Part shown: positions 16,157-25,271 of the stretch, piece after piece | How positions within the stretch are numbered: position 1 is the first letter of the stretch | Layout of the letters: every line of letters starts with the position of its first letter | Assembly: GCA_017444485.1 (NCBI GenBank) | Contig: JAFSWM010000003.1 | Span: forward strand, 1 to 48,028 | From: Bacteroidaceae bacterium | GTDB lineage: Bacteria; Bacteroidota; Bacteroidia; Bacteroidales; Bacteroidaceae | Length of the DNA: 48,028 bases | Direction of reading: 5' to 3' | Made by a program: the position numbers and the translations under genes | Notes under the pieces: generated by a model | What the model saw: only the letters and a program-made list of their open reading frames with translations | Databases searched by the model: none | What the model was told of the DNA's origin: nothing

Positions 16157-17395
16157 ATGAAAAAGTTTCTCACCGCCCTTGCTGTCGTTTTGCTCGCTAT
16201 TAGCGCAACCGCCAACGACAGCATGTACTACACCCTCGGCTCGCAACTCGTGCCCATACAGGCCACCGACATCCGCCTGGACAAGGAGGTACTGACCATC
16301 ACGCTGCAAAACGATGGCTATGCCCTGGTTGATGTGCGCTACGTACTCTTCAATTCGGGTGCAGAGCGCAACGTGACGATGGGCTTCGAGGCCGATGCCC
16401 CCTATATGGGCCTTGACTTCGACGCGAGCGGCGTACACCCGTACATCAAGGATTTCTCCGTAGAGACCAACGGCACGCGCCTGCCCTATCGCAACGCCCT
16501 GGTGCTGCTGGGCGCCATAGACTGCCACCAAGACCTCATCACGCTCAACCCTGCGGAATGGAAAGAGCCCTCAAGCGACCAAGACTACTTTGAGGGCGTG
16601 CTCTACAATCAGCGCTTGGACAGCCTCGCGCAGTATGCCTATGCCTACTACTTTGAAGCCCACTTCAAACCCGGCATCAACACCATCCACCACACCTACC
16701 GCTACCATGTCGGGATTTCCGTGGGGCAGGCCTTTTTCCTCGACTACAAACTCACGCCGGCAACGCGTTGGCAAGGCGGAAAGATTGGCGACTTCACGTG
16801 CATCGTGCGCGCCGACAACACGTTCAAGAATTTCTGCATCGACGACTTGGCTTTCGACACCTTCAATGGCGCACCCGTATGGACCATCTACGGCACGGGC
16901 AAGCAGCGGCAGCGTGAAATTTCGAACGGTTGCGATGTGATTGTGGACGAAGACACTGGCGATACCATCACCGAGCCGATGACGGAGTTTGCCACCGAGT
17001 TTGCATTACGCAATGCTGAGGCGCGTTTCCATGCCACCAACTTTGCCCCCGACGCAGAACTCCACATACAATCTGCCGACAATTACATGTTCCGCAGTTC
17101 GGAAGATGTGCCACCCACAGATTTTTATTACGACGCCGGCATGCCCTATGCCAGCAATTTCTACGACCGCGAGCACACCCCCGTTGTGAACGGGAAAGAG
17201 ATTCCCGCGCAACGCATCCTGCGCAACCTGCCCTTCGCTGCACGCGGGCTGGTATTCAAGGACAAACAGTTGCGCAAGTACTTCGAAGGGCTGTGGTGGT
17301 ATATGCCCGACCCGTCCTATAAGGCCGACTTCTCCAAACTGCTGCCCCGAGAGCAGGAGTGGATTTCCAGCATCGACAATCCTGAAAAAGAATAA
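16157..17395 (+). CDS. Exported protein with C-terminal YARHG domain
   Basis: The N-terminus MKKFLTALAVVLLAISATA is a signal peptide. The 412-aa product has a beta-rich body of about 310 residues that I cannot assign. Near the C-terminus RILRNLPFAARGLVFKDKQL followed by YFEGLWWYMPDPSY fits the YARHG domain, here with ARG in place of the usual ARHG. This domain is found in exported bacterial proteins and is thought to be extracellular. The gene stands alone between diverging mrcA and a terminator at 17421-17458. The role is unknown. Confidence 0.8.
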   Translation: MKKFLTALAVVLLAISATANDSMYYTLGSQLVPIQATDIRLDKEVLTITLQNDGYALVDVRYVLFNSGAERNVTMGFEADAPYMGLDFDASGVHPYIKDFSVETNGTRLPYRNALVLLGAIDCHQDLITLNPAEWKEPSSDQDYFEGVLYNQRLDSLAQYAYAYYFEAHFKPGINTIHHTYRYHVGISVGQAFFLDYKLTPATRWQGGKIGDFTCIVRADNTFKNFCIDDLAFDTFNGAPVWTIYGTGKQRQREISNGCDVIVDEDTGDTITEPMTEFATEFALRNAEARFHATNFAPDAELHIQSADNYMFRSSEDVPPTDFYYDAGMPYASNFYDREHTPVVNGKEIPAQRILRNLPFAARGLVFKDKQLRKYFEGLWWYMPDPSYKADFSKLLPREQEWISSIDNPEKE

Positions 17396-17420
17396 GGGGA
17401 CCTATCCCGATGCTATCCTG

Positions 17421-17458
17421 AGGGGGAATTGCTGCTATTGGCGGCAGTTTCCCCTTTT
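17421..17458 (+). terminator. Intrinsic terminator after the YARHG gene
   Basis: AGGGGGAATTGCTGC pairs with GGCGGCAGTTTCCCCT (a few wobbles), followed by TTTT. It lies 25 nt after the stop. Confidence 0.75.
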
Positions 17459-17642
17459 GCTGTATCCATTTCGTCACGTTTCCCCACCCTTTCATACCGA
17501 AAGCAATTTTCTTTTAATCAATCGCGCCTTGGCAGCATACTTTTGCAGTGTCATTCGGCGAGAAACGGATGACGACAGGCCATGTTGCTCTCGTCCGCCC
17601 CCGCAGCCCGACCTTTTACAGGTGGTTGTGGGGGCATTTCTG

Positions 17643-19133
17643 TCAGAACTGGAAATAGATGAACGGCTGCACCTCGCTGCCTTTGACTTGTATCACGACA
17701 TAGGCAGCCAGCACCAACACTATGGCCTGCACGAGCAATGGAGCAGCAGCCATGACCGCCTGCCAGCGGCGGCACAAGCGGTGGGGAGCGAAATGGAACA
17801 AGAAGCCCGCCACAATAAGGCACATCGTCGGGGCATAGCCCGTGAGCAGTTGGGGAAGCACCGAGCCTTGGAAGTTTGTGACGATTTGCGAGAGCATCTG
17901 TGCCGCGGTGTCGAAGGTATGACAGCGGAAGAACACCCACGCCAGGCACACGAAGTGGAACGTCAGCAGCACGGCAACGGCGCGCCGCCATCCTGTGGTA
18001 CGCAGTCCGCCTCGTGGCTGCCCCGTAGCCCGCATCCACATCTTATGTATCGCCAGTGCTGCCCCGTGTAGCCCACCCCAGGCCACGAAGTTCCACGATG
18101 CACCGTGCCAAAGGCCTCCAAGTAGCATCGTCAGGAACAGATTGACATATTGCCGCACCTTGCCCTTGCGGTTACCGCCGAGTGAGATGTACAGATAGTC
18201 GCGTAGCCATGACGAGAGGCTGATGTGCCATCGCCGCCAGAACTCCGTGACGCTCGCGCTCTTGTAGGGCGAGCGGAAGTTGTCGGGGAAGCGGAAGCCG
18301 AGTAGCAGGGCTATGCCGATGGCCATGTCGCTGTATCCGCTGAAGTCGCAATAGATCTGCAAGGCATAGCCATAAACGGCAGCCAGGTTCTCCACGCCGC
18401 TATAAAGCAAGGGATTGTCGAACACGCGGTCTACGAAATTCGTGCTGATGTAGTCGCTGATAACGGCTTTCTTGACGAGACCTGCGGCGATGAGCGCCAC
18501 GGCCTCGCCCGTCATGGTTCGCGAAAGAGCCAGCGGGCGACGTATCTGCGGGATGAAGTCGCGGGCACGAACGATGGGGCCGGCCACCAATTGGGGGAAG
18601 AAACTGACGTAGAAGAAATAGTCGAGCGGACGGCTGAGCGGCTCTATCTGGCGGCGGTATACGTCGATGGTGTAACTGAGGCTCTGAAACGTAAAGAAAC
18701 TGATGCCTACGGGCAGGAAGATGTCGGCAGGCTGAAAGTGTCCGCCCGTGATACCTGCAAAGGCCTCCGCCAGGAAGTTGGTGTACTTGAAGTAAGCCAG
18801 CAGGCCGAGGTTGAGCGAGAGACTCAGCGTGACGAAAAGTTTGCGCATCGCTGGACGCGCCGATGCGGCAATGGCGCGAGCCAGCACAAAGTCCGTGGTG
18901 CTCACCACCGCCAACAAGAAGAAATAGGTGCCGCTGCTTTTGTAATAGAAATAGTACGAGAAAGCCGTCACGAAGAGCAACCGCGCCGTAAGCCTGCGCT
19001 GCAACAAGGCGTAGATTAGGGCGAAGCCGGCGAAGAGCCACAAGAAGAGTCCGCTGTTGAACAACAGTGGTGCCTTGGGGTCGTACGCCAGTTGCGCGAC
19101 AAGGCTTTCGACAAGAGTGCGGAGGCTTTCCAT
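17643..19133 (-). CDS. MBOAT-family O-acyltransferase (AlgI/DltB-like)
   Basis: Multi-pass membrane protein of 496 aa with about ten hydrophobic segments. The MBOAT core is plain: VGISFFTFQSLSYTIDVYR, SFFPQLVAGPI, IYCDFSGYSDMAIG, EFWRRWHISLSSWLRDYLY, and GGLWHGASWNFVAWGG with the catalytic His. Such proteins pass acyl groups, usually acetyl, across the membrane for use by a periplasmic partner. Two SGNH-type proteins are encoded immediately upstream (6-nt gap), which fits the known arrangement of alginate and peptidoglycan O-acetylation systems. The polymer modified here cannot be told from sequence. Confidence 0.93.
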   Translation of the reverse strand: MESLRTLVESLVAQLAYDPKAPLLFNSGLFLWLFAGFALIYALLQRRLTARLLFVTAFSYYFYYKSSGTYFFLLAVVSTTDFVLARAIAASARPAMRKLFVTLSLSLNLGLLAYFKYTNFLAEAFAGITGGHFQPADIFLPVGISFFTFQSLSYTIDVYRRQIEPLSRPLDYFFYVSFFPQLVAGPIVRARDFIPQIRRPLALSRTMTGEAVALIAAGLVKKAVISDYISTNFVDRVFDNPLLYSGVENLAAVYGYALQIYCDFSGYSDMAIGIALLLGFRFPDNFRSPYKSASVTEFWRRWHISLSSWLRDYLYISLGGNRKGKVRQYVNLFLTMLLGGLWHGASWNFVAWGGLHGAALAIHKMWMRATGQPRGGLRTTGWRRAVAVLLTFHFVCLAWVFFRCHTFDTAAQMLSQIVTNFQGSVLPQLLTGYAPTMCLIVAGFLFHFAPHRLCRRWQAVMAAAPLLVQAIVLVLAAYVVIQVKGSEVQPFIYFQF

Positions 19134-19139
19134 CGGCTG

Positions 19140-19961
19140 TTACATCTGTTTTACCGCCTCATCGTACGCCCTGCGAAATGCTTCGTAGAGCATATTGCCT
19201 TGCGCGGTATAACCTGCGGGTGTGAAGTGTACGCCGTCGCCGCGCATCATTCCCGTGCGTTTCCAATTGGCACAGGCATTGGCTTCTCCACCGGCCACAG
19301 CGAAGAGGTCATAAACAGGCAGGCCGTGTTCGCGGGCATATCGGTCGATCGTTTCGGCGCAGGTGAGGTTGGCGGGGTTGTGACGCCCGCCTTTGAGGTA
19401 GCAACCGGCGGGAGTGGTGAGCAGCAGGCAGGCATAAGGTAAGTTCTCCTGCAGCAGCACCACGAGTTCGTCGATATGTCGGTAGTGAGTCTCCGGCACA
19501 TACCTGCCGTAGGCCTCGTTGGTGCCGAATGAGATGATCACCAGGTCGGGCTGCCAGGCATAAACGTCCTCCAGTTTTCCGCTACGCACGTAGGAACTGT
19601 ATGTAGCGCCGTTGATGCCGAGGTCGCGGTACTTCACCGCGCCAAAGTCTGCGGCGAGGCGTTTACCAAAGGTCTGCGGGAAGATGTGCCCACGGATATG
19701 GCTGTCACCGATGTGCATCACACGCAGCGAGTCGAGGTACTCGTCAGCCTTGATGTCCAGCAGGGCGAGGTAGATGGGGTACAGGTGTTGCTCGGTGTCG
19801 GTGATGACGTTCTGCCCGGGCGCACGGAATGCGGCAGGCACGCCGGGCTGTGCTGTACTCACCACAGGGGCTGTGACGACAGTGTCTGTCTCCTGGGCAT
19901 TAGCGGCGAGGGAAAGGAGGGCGAGCATCAGGGCGATAATTATATGGCTTGCAGATCTCAT
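19140..19961 (-). CDS. Exported SGNH/GDSL-type esterase or acetyltransferase
   Basis: 273 aa with a signal peptide ending near AANAQ (residue 23). SGNH motifs: block I VMHIGDSHIRG with Ser87, block III-like IISFGTNEAYG, and block V RGDGVHFTPAGY supplying Asp and His. It sits between a larger SGNH protein (2-nt gap) and the MBOAT gene (6-nt gap), so it probably works with them, either transferring acetyl to a sugar polymer or removing it. Confidence 0.88.
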   Translation of the reverse strand: MRSASHIIIALMLALLSLAANAQETDTVVTAPVVSTAQPGVPAAFRAPGQNVITDTEQHLYPIYLALLDIKADEYLDSLRVMHIGDSHIRGHIFPQTFGKRLAADFGAVKYRDLGINGATYSSYVRSGKLEDVYAWQPDLVIISFGTNEAYGRYVPETHYRHIDELVVLLQENLPYACLLLTTPAGCYLKGGRHNPANLTCAETIDRYAREHGLPVYDLFAVAGGEANACANWKRTGMMRGDGVHFTPAGYTAQGNMLYEAFRRAYDEAVKQM

Positions 19962-19963
19962 GG

Positions 19964-21304
19964 TTATGGCTGGTGTTGTTTCATGTTGTAGAGTTCATGT
20001 CCCCACACGAGGGCGTTGAAGAGCCAATGTGCTATGCGTTGTCCCCCCTCTTCGCTGATGTGGGTGTAGTCGCGTGCGGCGAGCGGTGGCGTGGCGTTGG
20101 CAAATTGGGCCATCGCGTCTTTGCCGCCCATAGCCTCGTAGGTGTTCCAGAAGGCAACGCCTGCCTTTGCAGCGGCGGCGGCCTGGGCTTCTATGAGTGG
20201 CACCACCTCGGGCAGCGTGCCGATACTCCCGTTGGGCAGTTTGCCGCAACGGTCGGCAATACCCATCACGAGGAATGCCGTGTGGGGCATCGCCTGTCGC
20301 AGGTGGCTGATCATACACTCCACCTGTACGCCATATGCGGTGTAGTCGCGCTTGCCACGCGCCATCACGTTGAGGCCGTAGAGCATCACCACGAGGTCGT
20401 AGTGCCGCAGCGCGTCAAGGCGCACCAGCCGTTCGGCGGGAATGGCGGGAATGGTCAGGCCGGTGCTGCCGCGCAAGGAGAGATTGTCGAGCGCTACGCC
20501 GGTGCGCCCATCCATCGTCAGTCCGTAGCACACGGTGCTTCCACCGCCTTCCATCGCCCACCGCACGCGCTGCATCGGGGCTTCGAGGGTAAGGCATTGC
20601 AGTCCGGTGCGTGCCTCGGCGGTCAGCCGTTGCACGGCGCCGCCATCGGTGGAAACGGTAAACGAGGCATGGCCGCCACGTGTATCAAACAAGAATTGGG
20701 AGACGTCGGCGCGTGCCAGCCGGGGGCTATATTCGGCATTGCCCGAAAGTTCTACGGCAGCACCCGTTTGGGGCAGGAAATAATATCCGCTGAGGTCGGG
20801 CAGCGAGGCTTCGTAATGCTTATCTACGGCGCTGTGCATCTCAAATCCCGTGGTGCGTTGGTGTATGGTGTGTCGGGCGGTGCGTGCCACATGATCGATG
20901 GTGACGTACCCCACGCCACAGCCGCCATAGCGCTCTTGGAGCAGGTCGCGCAGCGCGTTGGTGAGGATGTCTGCCTCAATGAAACTGTCTCCGATGAAGG
21001 CGATACGCACGGGACGCGCTGCGGCCTCGTTCAGCGCGCCGTAGAAGTAGGCCATATTCTCAGCGGTGTCGGCGGCATAGTCGGCGATGCATGTCACACC
21101 TGGTCGGCAACTGTCACTCTCGACGGCAATCACGGGCTGCTCCGCTATGGTATCGCCCGGAGCGTCGTTGCGCAGGCTGGAGAGCAGGTCCACAGGCTTG
21201 GCGCGCCACTCCCCGAGCCCCCATTCCGGGAGCAGGCCGAGCAAGAGCAGGCCTGCAATGACACAGGCGGCGAGCAGAAACGGACGGAAAAGTGACTTCT
21301 TCAT
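19964..21304 (-). CDS. Membrane-anchored SGNH-fold protein, probable O-acetylation partner
   Basis: 446 aa from the ATG at 21304 (MKKSLFRPF); a longer frame to 21376 would cross the promoter at 21337-21344. An N-terminal membrane anchor (about residues 8-26) is followed by a periplasmic region. Block I reads IAFIGDSFIEADI with Ser107; a beta-rich insertion occupies roughly residues 170-290, as in AlgJ/AlgX-like and many Bacteroidota SGNH proteins; VVMLYGLNVM resembles block III, and RDYTHISEEG supplies the Asp-x-x-His. First gene of a three-gene operon with a second SGNH gene and the MBOAT gene. Confidence 0.85.
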   Translation of the reverse strand: MKKSLFRPFLLAACVIAGLLLLGLLPEWGLGEWRAKPVDLLSSLRNDAPGDTIAEQPVIAVESDSCRPGVTCIADYAADTAENMAYFYGALNEAAARPVRIAFIGDSFIEADILTNALRDLLQERYGGCGVGYVTIDHVARTARHTIHQRTTGFEMHSAVDKHYEASLPDLSGYYFLPQTGAAVELSGNAEYSPRLARADVSQFLFDTRGGHASFTVSTDGGAVQRLTAEARTGLQCLTLEAPMQRVRWAMEGGGSTVCYGLTMDGRTGVALDNLSLRGSTGLTIPAIPAERLVRLDALRHYDLVVMLYGLNVMARGKRDYTAYGVQVECMISHLRQAMPHTAFLVMGIADRCGKLPNGSIGTLPEVVPLIEAQAAAAAKAGVAFWNTYEAMGGKDAMAQFANATPPLAARDYTHISEEGGQRIAHWLFNALVWGHELYNMKQHQP

Positions 21305-21336
21305 CGCGATGCATGGCGTTTGTGAAAAACGCTGCG

Positions 21337-21344
21337 CAAAAGTA
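21337..21344 (-). promoter_or_regulatory. -7 box TACTTTTG of the SGNH-SGNH-MBOAT operon
   Basis: Minus-strand match to TAnnTTTG, 32 nt upstream of the ATG at 21304. It is divergent from the ftsY promoter about 75 bp away. Confidence 0.6.
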
Positions 21345-21419
21345 CGTCTTTCCCCGTGCCTTGCCGGACGACACACCCCCTTTTTCTGAGCAAAGCAGGT
21401 GCGGAAAGGCGGATTTTGC

Positions 21420-21427
21420 TACATTTG
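21420..21427 (+). promoter_or_regulatory. -7 box TACATTTG of ftsY
   Basis: Matches TAnnTTTG and ends 17 nt before the ftsY ATG, so the expected leader is only about 10-12 nt. Confidence 0.6.
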
Positions 21428-21444
21428 CCGAAAATTTTGCAGCA

Positions 21445-22407
21445 ATGGCATTTTTCGGACTATTCGGAAAGAAAGAAAAGAAGGAGGCCCTGGACCACGG
21501 GCTGGAGAAGACAAAGAGTTCCATGCTCGGCAAGATAGCCCTGGCCGTGGCCGGAAAATCTAAGGTGGACGACGAGGTGCTCGACGAACTCGAATCGGCC
21601 CTGGTAAGTTCTGACGTGGGCGTGAAGACCACGGTGGAAATCATTCGCCGCCTTGAGGAACGGGTGAAGAAGGACAAGTTCCTCACCTCTGCCGACCTGC
21701 GTCGCCTGCTCTGTGAGGAGATGAGCGCCCTGCTCTCGCCCGGCGAGGAGAACGGCGGCGGTTTCAACATTCCCGACACCCACAAGCCCTATGTGATTAT
21801 GGTGGTGGGTGTGAATGGTGTGGGTAAGACCACCACCATCGGCAAGTTGGCCTGGCAGTTCAAGCAGATGGGCAAGAGCGTGGTGCTTGGTGCCGCCGAC
21901 ACATTCCGTGCCGCCGCGGTGGAGCAACTTTGCATTTGGGGCGAGCGCGTAGGTGTGCCCGTGGTGCGCCAACAACAAGGCAGCGACCCTGCGTCGGTGG
22001 CTTACGACACACTCGCCTCCGCACGCGCCAATGCCGCCGACGTGGTCATCATCGACACCGCCGGCAGACTGCACAACAAGGTGGGACTGATGAACGAACT
22101 CACCAAAATCAAGAACGTGATGAAAAAACAGGTGGCCACCGCTCCCGACGAGGTATTGCTGGTGCTCGACGGCTCCACGGGCCAGAATGCCTATGTGCAG
22201 GCGGAGCAGTTCATCAAAGCCACCGAGGTGACGGCGCTGGCCATCACCAAACTCGACGGCACAGCCAAGGGTGGCGCCGTCATAGGCATCAGCCACGAAC
22301 TGGGTGTGCCGGTGCGCTATATCGGCTTGGGCGAGGGCATGACCGACCTCCAACCATTCGACAGTCGCGCCTTTGTGGAAAGCCTCTTCGCCGATGCCGA
22401 CATCTGA
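21445..22407 (+). CDS. ftsY: Signal recognition particle receptor FtsY
   Basis: GTPase that docks SRP-ribosome complexes at the inner membrane. 320 aa from the ATG at 21445 ([14 protein letters not shown]). The acidic A domain of E. coli is missing, as in many Bacteroidota. The NG domain is complete: N-terminal helices with [10 protein letters not shown]-loop [10 protein letters not shown] with Lys128, [19 protein letters not shown] at 204-208, [14 protein letters not shown] and the C-terminal [13 protein letters not shown]. The stop overlaps the start of rimO by 14 nt. Confidence 0.97.
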   Translation: MAFFGLFGKKEKKEALDHGLEKTKSSMLGKIALAVAGKSKVDDEVLDELESALVSSDVGVKTTVEIIRRLEERVKKDKFLTSADLRRLLCEEMSALLSPGEENGGGFNIPDTHKPYVIMVVGVNGVGKTTTIGKLAWQFKQMGKSVVLGAADTFRAAAVEQLCIWGERVGVPVVRQQQGSDPASVAYDTLASARANAADVVIIDTAGRLHNKVGLMNELTKIKNVMKKQVATAPDEVLLVLDGSTGQNAYVQAEQFIKATEVTALAITKLDGTAKGGAVIGISHELGVPVRYIGLGEGMTDLQPFDSRAFVESLFADADI

Positions 22408-23752
22408 GAAACCCATACCCGCCCTGCGACACGCCGACATCTTCACGATGGGGTGTTCCAAGAACCTGGTGGACAGCGAGCACCTCATGGCGCTCTTTGC
22501 CGCACGAGGCTTTCAGGCGCACCACGACCCTGAGACTACCCATGGCGACATCGCCGTGGTGAACACCTGCGGGTTTATCGGCGACGCCAAGCAAGAGAGC
22601 ATCAACTTCATTCTCGAACTGGCTGCGCGTAAGCACAACGGCAGCCTGCGGGCGCTCTACGCCATGGGCTGCCTCACCGAGCGCTACCGCGAGGAATTAC
22701 AGCGCGAGATACCCGAACTGGACGGCATCTACGGCAAGTTCGACTACCCCGCCCTGCTTTCCGACCTTGACGCTGCCAATACCACGCCCCGCACCTCACT
22801 GAGCGACACCCTCCCCGCCGACCAGTTCCCTGGCGGACGGGTGCTCACCACCCCGCGTCATTATGCCTATGTCAAGGTGTCGGAAGGTTGCGACCGCCGT
22901 TGTGCCTACTGTGCCATCCCCCTCATCACCGGCCACCACGTCAGCCGCCCCGAGGAGGACGTGCTCCGCGAGGTGCGCGAACTGGTGGCGGCAGGCGTCA
23001 GCGAAATCCAACTCATCGCCCAGGAAATCACCTTCTACGGCACCGACCTCTATGGCGAGTGTCGCCTACCCCGTCTGGTGGAGGACATCGCCGCCATTGA
23101 GGGGGTGCGCCGCCTGCGTCTCCACTACGCTTATCCCGACCGCTTCCCCGAGGAACTGCTGCGCGTGATGCGTGAGCACCCCAACGTGTGCCGCTATCTC
23201 GACATCGCGCTGCAACACATCAACGACGAGGTGCTCTCACGGATGCGACGCCACGTGACTCGTGCGGAGACGCTGGCACTGCTGGCGAAGATACGGCGCG
23301 AAGTTCCGGGCATCACCTTGCGCACCACCATGATGGTGGGCTTCCCGGGTGAGACGGATGCACAGTTTGAGGAACTCCTCGACTTCGTGCGTCAAGCACG
23401 CTTCGAACGCCTCGGGGCCTTTGCCTATAGTGAGGAGGACGGCACTTACGCCGCGCGTCATTACCCCGACGACGTGCCGCCCGAGGTGAAACAGCAACGC
23501 CTCGACACGCTCATGGCCGTGCAGCAGGACATCTCTGCCGAAATCAACGCCCAGAAGGTGGGCAGCGTTGTGGAGGTGGTCATCGACCGGCGCGAGGGCG
23601 ACTACTTCATAGGCCGCACCGAGGCCGACTCCCCCGAGGTGGACGGAGAGGTACTGGTCACATCCGCCACGCCGCTCGAGACGGGAGCCTACTACAACAT
23701 TCGCATCACCGACGCGGACGAGTTCGACCTCTACGGCGTGCCAGCGGAATGA
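22394..23752 (+). CDS. rimO: Ribosomal protein S12 methylthiotransferase RimO
   Basis: Radical SAM enzyme that methylthiolates an Asp of ribosomal protein S12. 452 aa from the ATG at 22394, which lies inside the last codons of ftsY. The N-terminal UPF0004 domain has Cys21 (MGCSKN), Cys59 (NTCGF) and Cys93 (AMGCL) for the auxiliary cluster. The radical SAM triad is Cys166, Cys170, Cys173 in CDRRCAYCAIP. A C-terminal TRAM domain follows from about residue 385. Co-transcribed with ftsY and probably the following HU-LysM gene (43-nt gap). Confidence 0.95.
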   Translation: MPTSEKPIPALRHADIFTMGCSKNLVDSEHLMALFAARGFQAHHDPETTHGDIAVVNTCGFIGDAKQESINFILELAARKHNGSLRALYAMGCLTERYREELQREIPELDGIYGKFDYPALLSDLDAANTTPRTSLSDTLPADQFPGGRVLTTPRHYAYVKVSEGCDRRCAYCAIPLITGHHVSRPEEDVLREVRELVAAGVSEIQLIAQEITFYGTDLYGECRLPRLVEDIAAIEGVRRLRLHYAYPDRFPEELLRVMREHPNVCRYLDIALQHINDEVLSRMRRHVTRAETLALLAKIRREVPGITLRTTMMVGFPGETDAQFEELLDFVRQARFERLGAFAYSEEDGTYAARHYPDDVPPEVKQQRLDTLMAVQQDISAEINAQKVGSVVEVVIDRREGDYFIGRTEADSPEVDGEVLVTSATPLETGAYYNIRITDADEFDLYGVPAE

Positions 23753-23795
23753 CGCGCCGACACCCTATATAGTCCCTTAGCAAAATGCTACATCA

Positions 23796-25076
23796 GTGAA
23801 GCACCAGGAAATCATAAGCCGTTTGGCCGCGCTCAGCGGTATGTCCGAGAACGAAGCGTCGGACCTCGTCCGCGCGTTGCCTCTCTCGCTCGCCGACCTG
23901 CTCAAATCGGGCGGCGATGTGGCCGTGCCGGGCTTCGGCACGTTTGAAGTGCACAAACGCTTGGAACGCGTCGTAGAGAACCCCGCCACCGGTCGCCGCA
24001 CCCTGACGCCGCCGCGTCTGCTGCTGCGCTACCACCAATCCCTTCCCGACCGCCCTGCACACACGCTCCACGAACTGGCCCAGGCGCTGGCACGGCGCAC
24101 CAAGACCGACGTGCAACAGACGTTGCAATTCGTTGCGCAGTGTTTCGGCACGCTCCATGAGGGGTTGCAAGCCGATGGTTTTGCAAGCCTCAAAGGGTTT
24201 GGCACGTTCCATACCAACCAAGATACGCCCGAGACCGAAGGGCATACGCTTTTTACCCCCGACGAGAGCCTTGCCGCACTCATCAACCGCCCCTTTGCCG
24301 AACTGCCAGAGGTGGAACTAGATCCCGCCACCACGCCCGCCGAACTTGAAGCGGTAAACGCGGAGTTCCCCGCCGCTCCGCCCACAGCGCCAGAGGCCGC
24401 AGAGCATGAGATTGCCGAGGGCCAGCCAACAGAAACAGAAACGGCGGATGACGAAACAGAGATCACGGCACCGGCAGTAGATGATGCGATGGCTGACGAC
24501 ACAGCGGCGGAAGTCAATACAGAGACAGATCCCACCACAGCGCCCGCAGCAGAGCCCGAAGCGCCCTCAGAACCCGATGCTGCAGATGCCGAGCCAGCCA
24601 TAAGCGAGAGCGTATTGTCAGCGAGCGAAGTCGCTGAGCCTCACTCCGACCTCCACTGGCGCCGCACCGCTGTGGTACTGGCCACGGTATGCCTCGCACT
24701 GCTGCTCTTCATAGTCCTCAGGATGGGACGCACCGAGGCCCCTGCTCCAGAGAGCCCCGACACCGCCCATACGGCCCTTCAAACTACCGCTGCCGACACC
24801 CTTGCCACCGACAGCCTGCCAGCAACGACGGAGCGCACACAAATCATTCACCTCAACGATCCGTCGGAAGTGTTTACTGACTTTGAACCCGATGGGGTGC
24901 TGTGCGAACATACCGTGGAGTTTGGCGACATGCTCATTCGCCTTGCCGAGCACTACTATGGCAATCCCTACTTCGTGAAAATCCTCATTGAATACAATGG
25001 TCTGCCTGCCTCAGGCGAGGCAAAACCAGGCACGGTGCTCAAAATCCCACACCTCAGGCGCAAGGCCAAAAATTAG
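23796..25076 (+). CDS. Membrane protein: two cytoplasmic HU-like domains and a periplasmic LysM
   Basis: 426 aa starting at GTG 23796; the ATG at 23785 is out of frame and soon stopped. Residues 1-80 are HU/IHF-like (GDVAVPGFGTFEVHKR, then NPATGRR in the DNA-binding arm). Residues 88-170 look like a second, diverged HU copy (GFASLKGFGTFHT). A long acidic Glu/Ala/Thr/Pro linker (about 171-285) leads to one membrane segment (291-309). The C-terminal part has a LysM-like motif (residues 371-418: HTVEFGDMLIRLAEHYYGN, then PGTVLKIP). The layout implies DNA binding inside and peptidoglycan binding outside. Domain recognition is from sequence; the tether role is inference. Followed by a strong terminator. 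Confidence 0.82.
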   Translation: MKHQEIISRLAALSGMSENEASDLVRALPLSLADLLKSGGDVAVPGFGTFEVHKRLERVVENPATGRRTLTPPRLLLRYHQSLPDRPAHTLHELAQALARRTKTDVQQTLQFVAQCFGTLHEGLQADGFASLKGFGTFHTNQDTPETEGHTLFTPDESLAALINRPFAELPEVELDPATTPAELEAVNAEFPAAPPTAPEAAEHEIAEGQPTETETADDETEITAPAVDDAMADDTAAEVNTETDPTTAPAAEPEAPSEPDAADAEPAISESVLSASEVAEPHSDLHWRRTAVVLATVCLALLLFIVLRMGRTEAPAPESPDTAHTALQTTAADTLATDSLPATTERTQIIHLNDPSEVFTDFEPDGVLCEHTVEFGDMLIRLAEHYYGNPYFVKILIEYNGLPASGEAKPGTVLKIPHLRRKAKN

Positions 25077-25114
25077 GCCGCTCACAACGCTCCTACATAT
25101 CAATCATTCAGCCC

Positions 25115-25160
25115 GATACCGCGTTCTTTTGGTTTAACAGAACGCGGTATCTGCTTTATT
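25115..25160 (+). terminator. Intrinsic terminator after the HU-LysM gene
   Basis: A perfect 13-bp stem, GATACCGCGTTCT (25115-25127) and its complement (25139-25151), with an 11-nt loop, followed by TGCTTTATTTT. Confidence 0.85.
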
Positions 25161-25259
25161 TTCAAACGATATAGGAAACAGGAAAATCTATAGCCTCAAA
25201 AAACGCGCGCAGAACCGATTTTTTTGGCCCAAATGGTTGTTTTAGCCCGAAAAACAGCC

Positions 25260-25267
25260 TATTTTTG
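25260..25267 (+). promoter_or_regulatory. -7 box TATTTTTG, 4 nt before the HU-SPOR start
   Basis: Matches TAnnTTTG. The ATG at 25272 follows after only 4 nt, so transcription should begin at or just after the start codon region; a leaderless mRNA is likely if this box is used. Confidence 0.55.
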
Positions 25268-25271
25268 TGGC

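Noticed and set aside
17457-18071. Plus-strand open frame of 204 codons
   Set aside because: Antisense to the MBOAT gene C-terminus; no recognisable content.
19949-21295. Open frame of 448 codons on the plus strand
   Set aside because: Antisense to the SGNH-fold gene 19964-21304, which has a signal anchor and active-site motifs.
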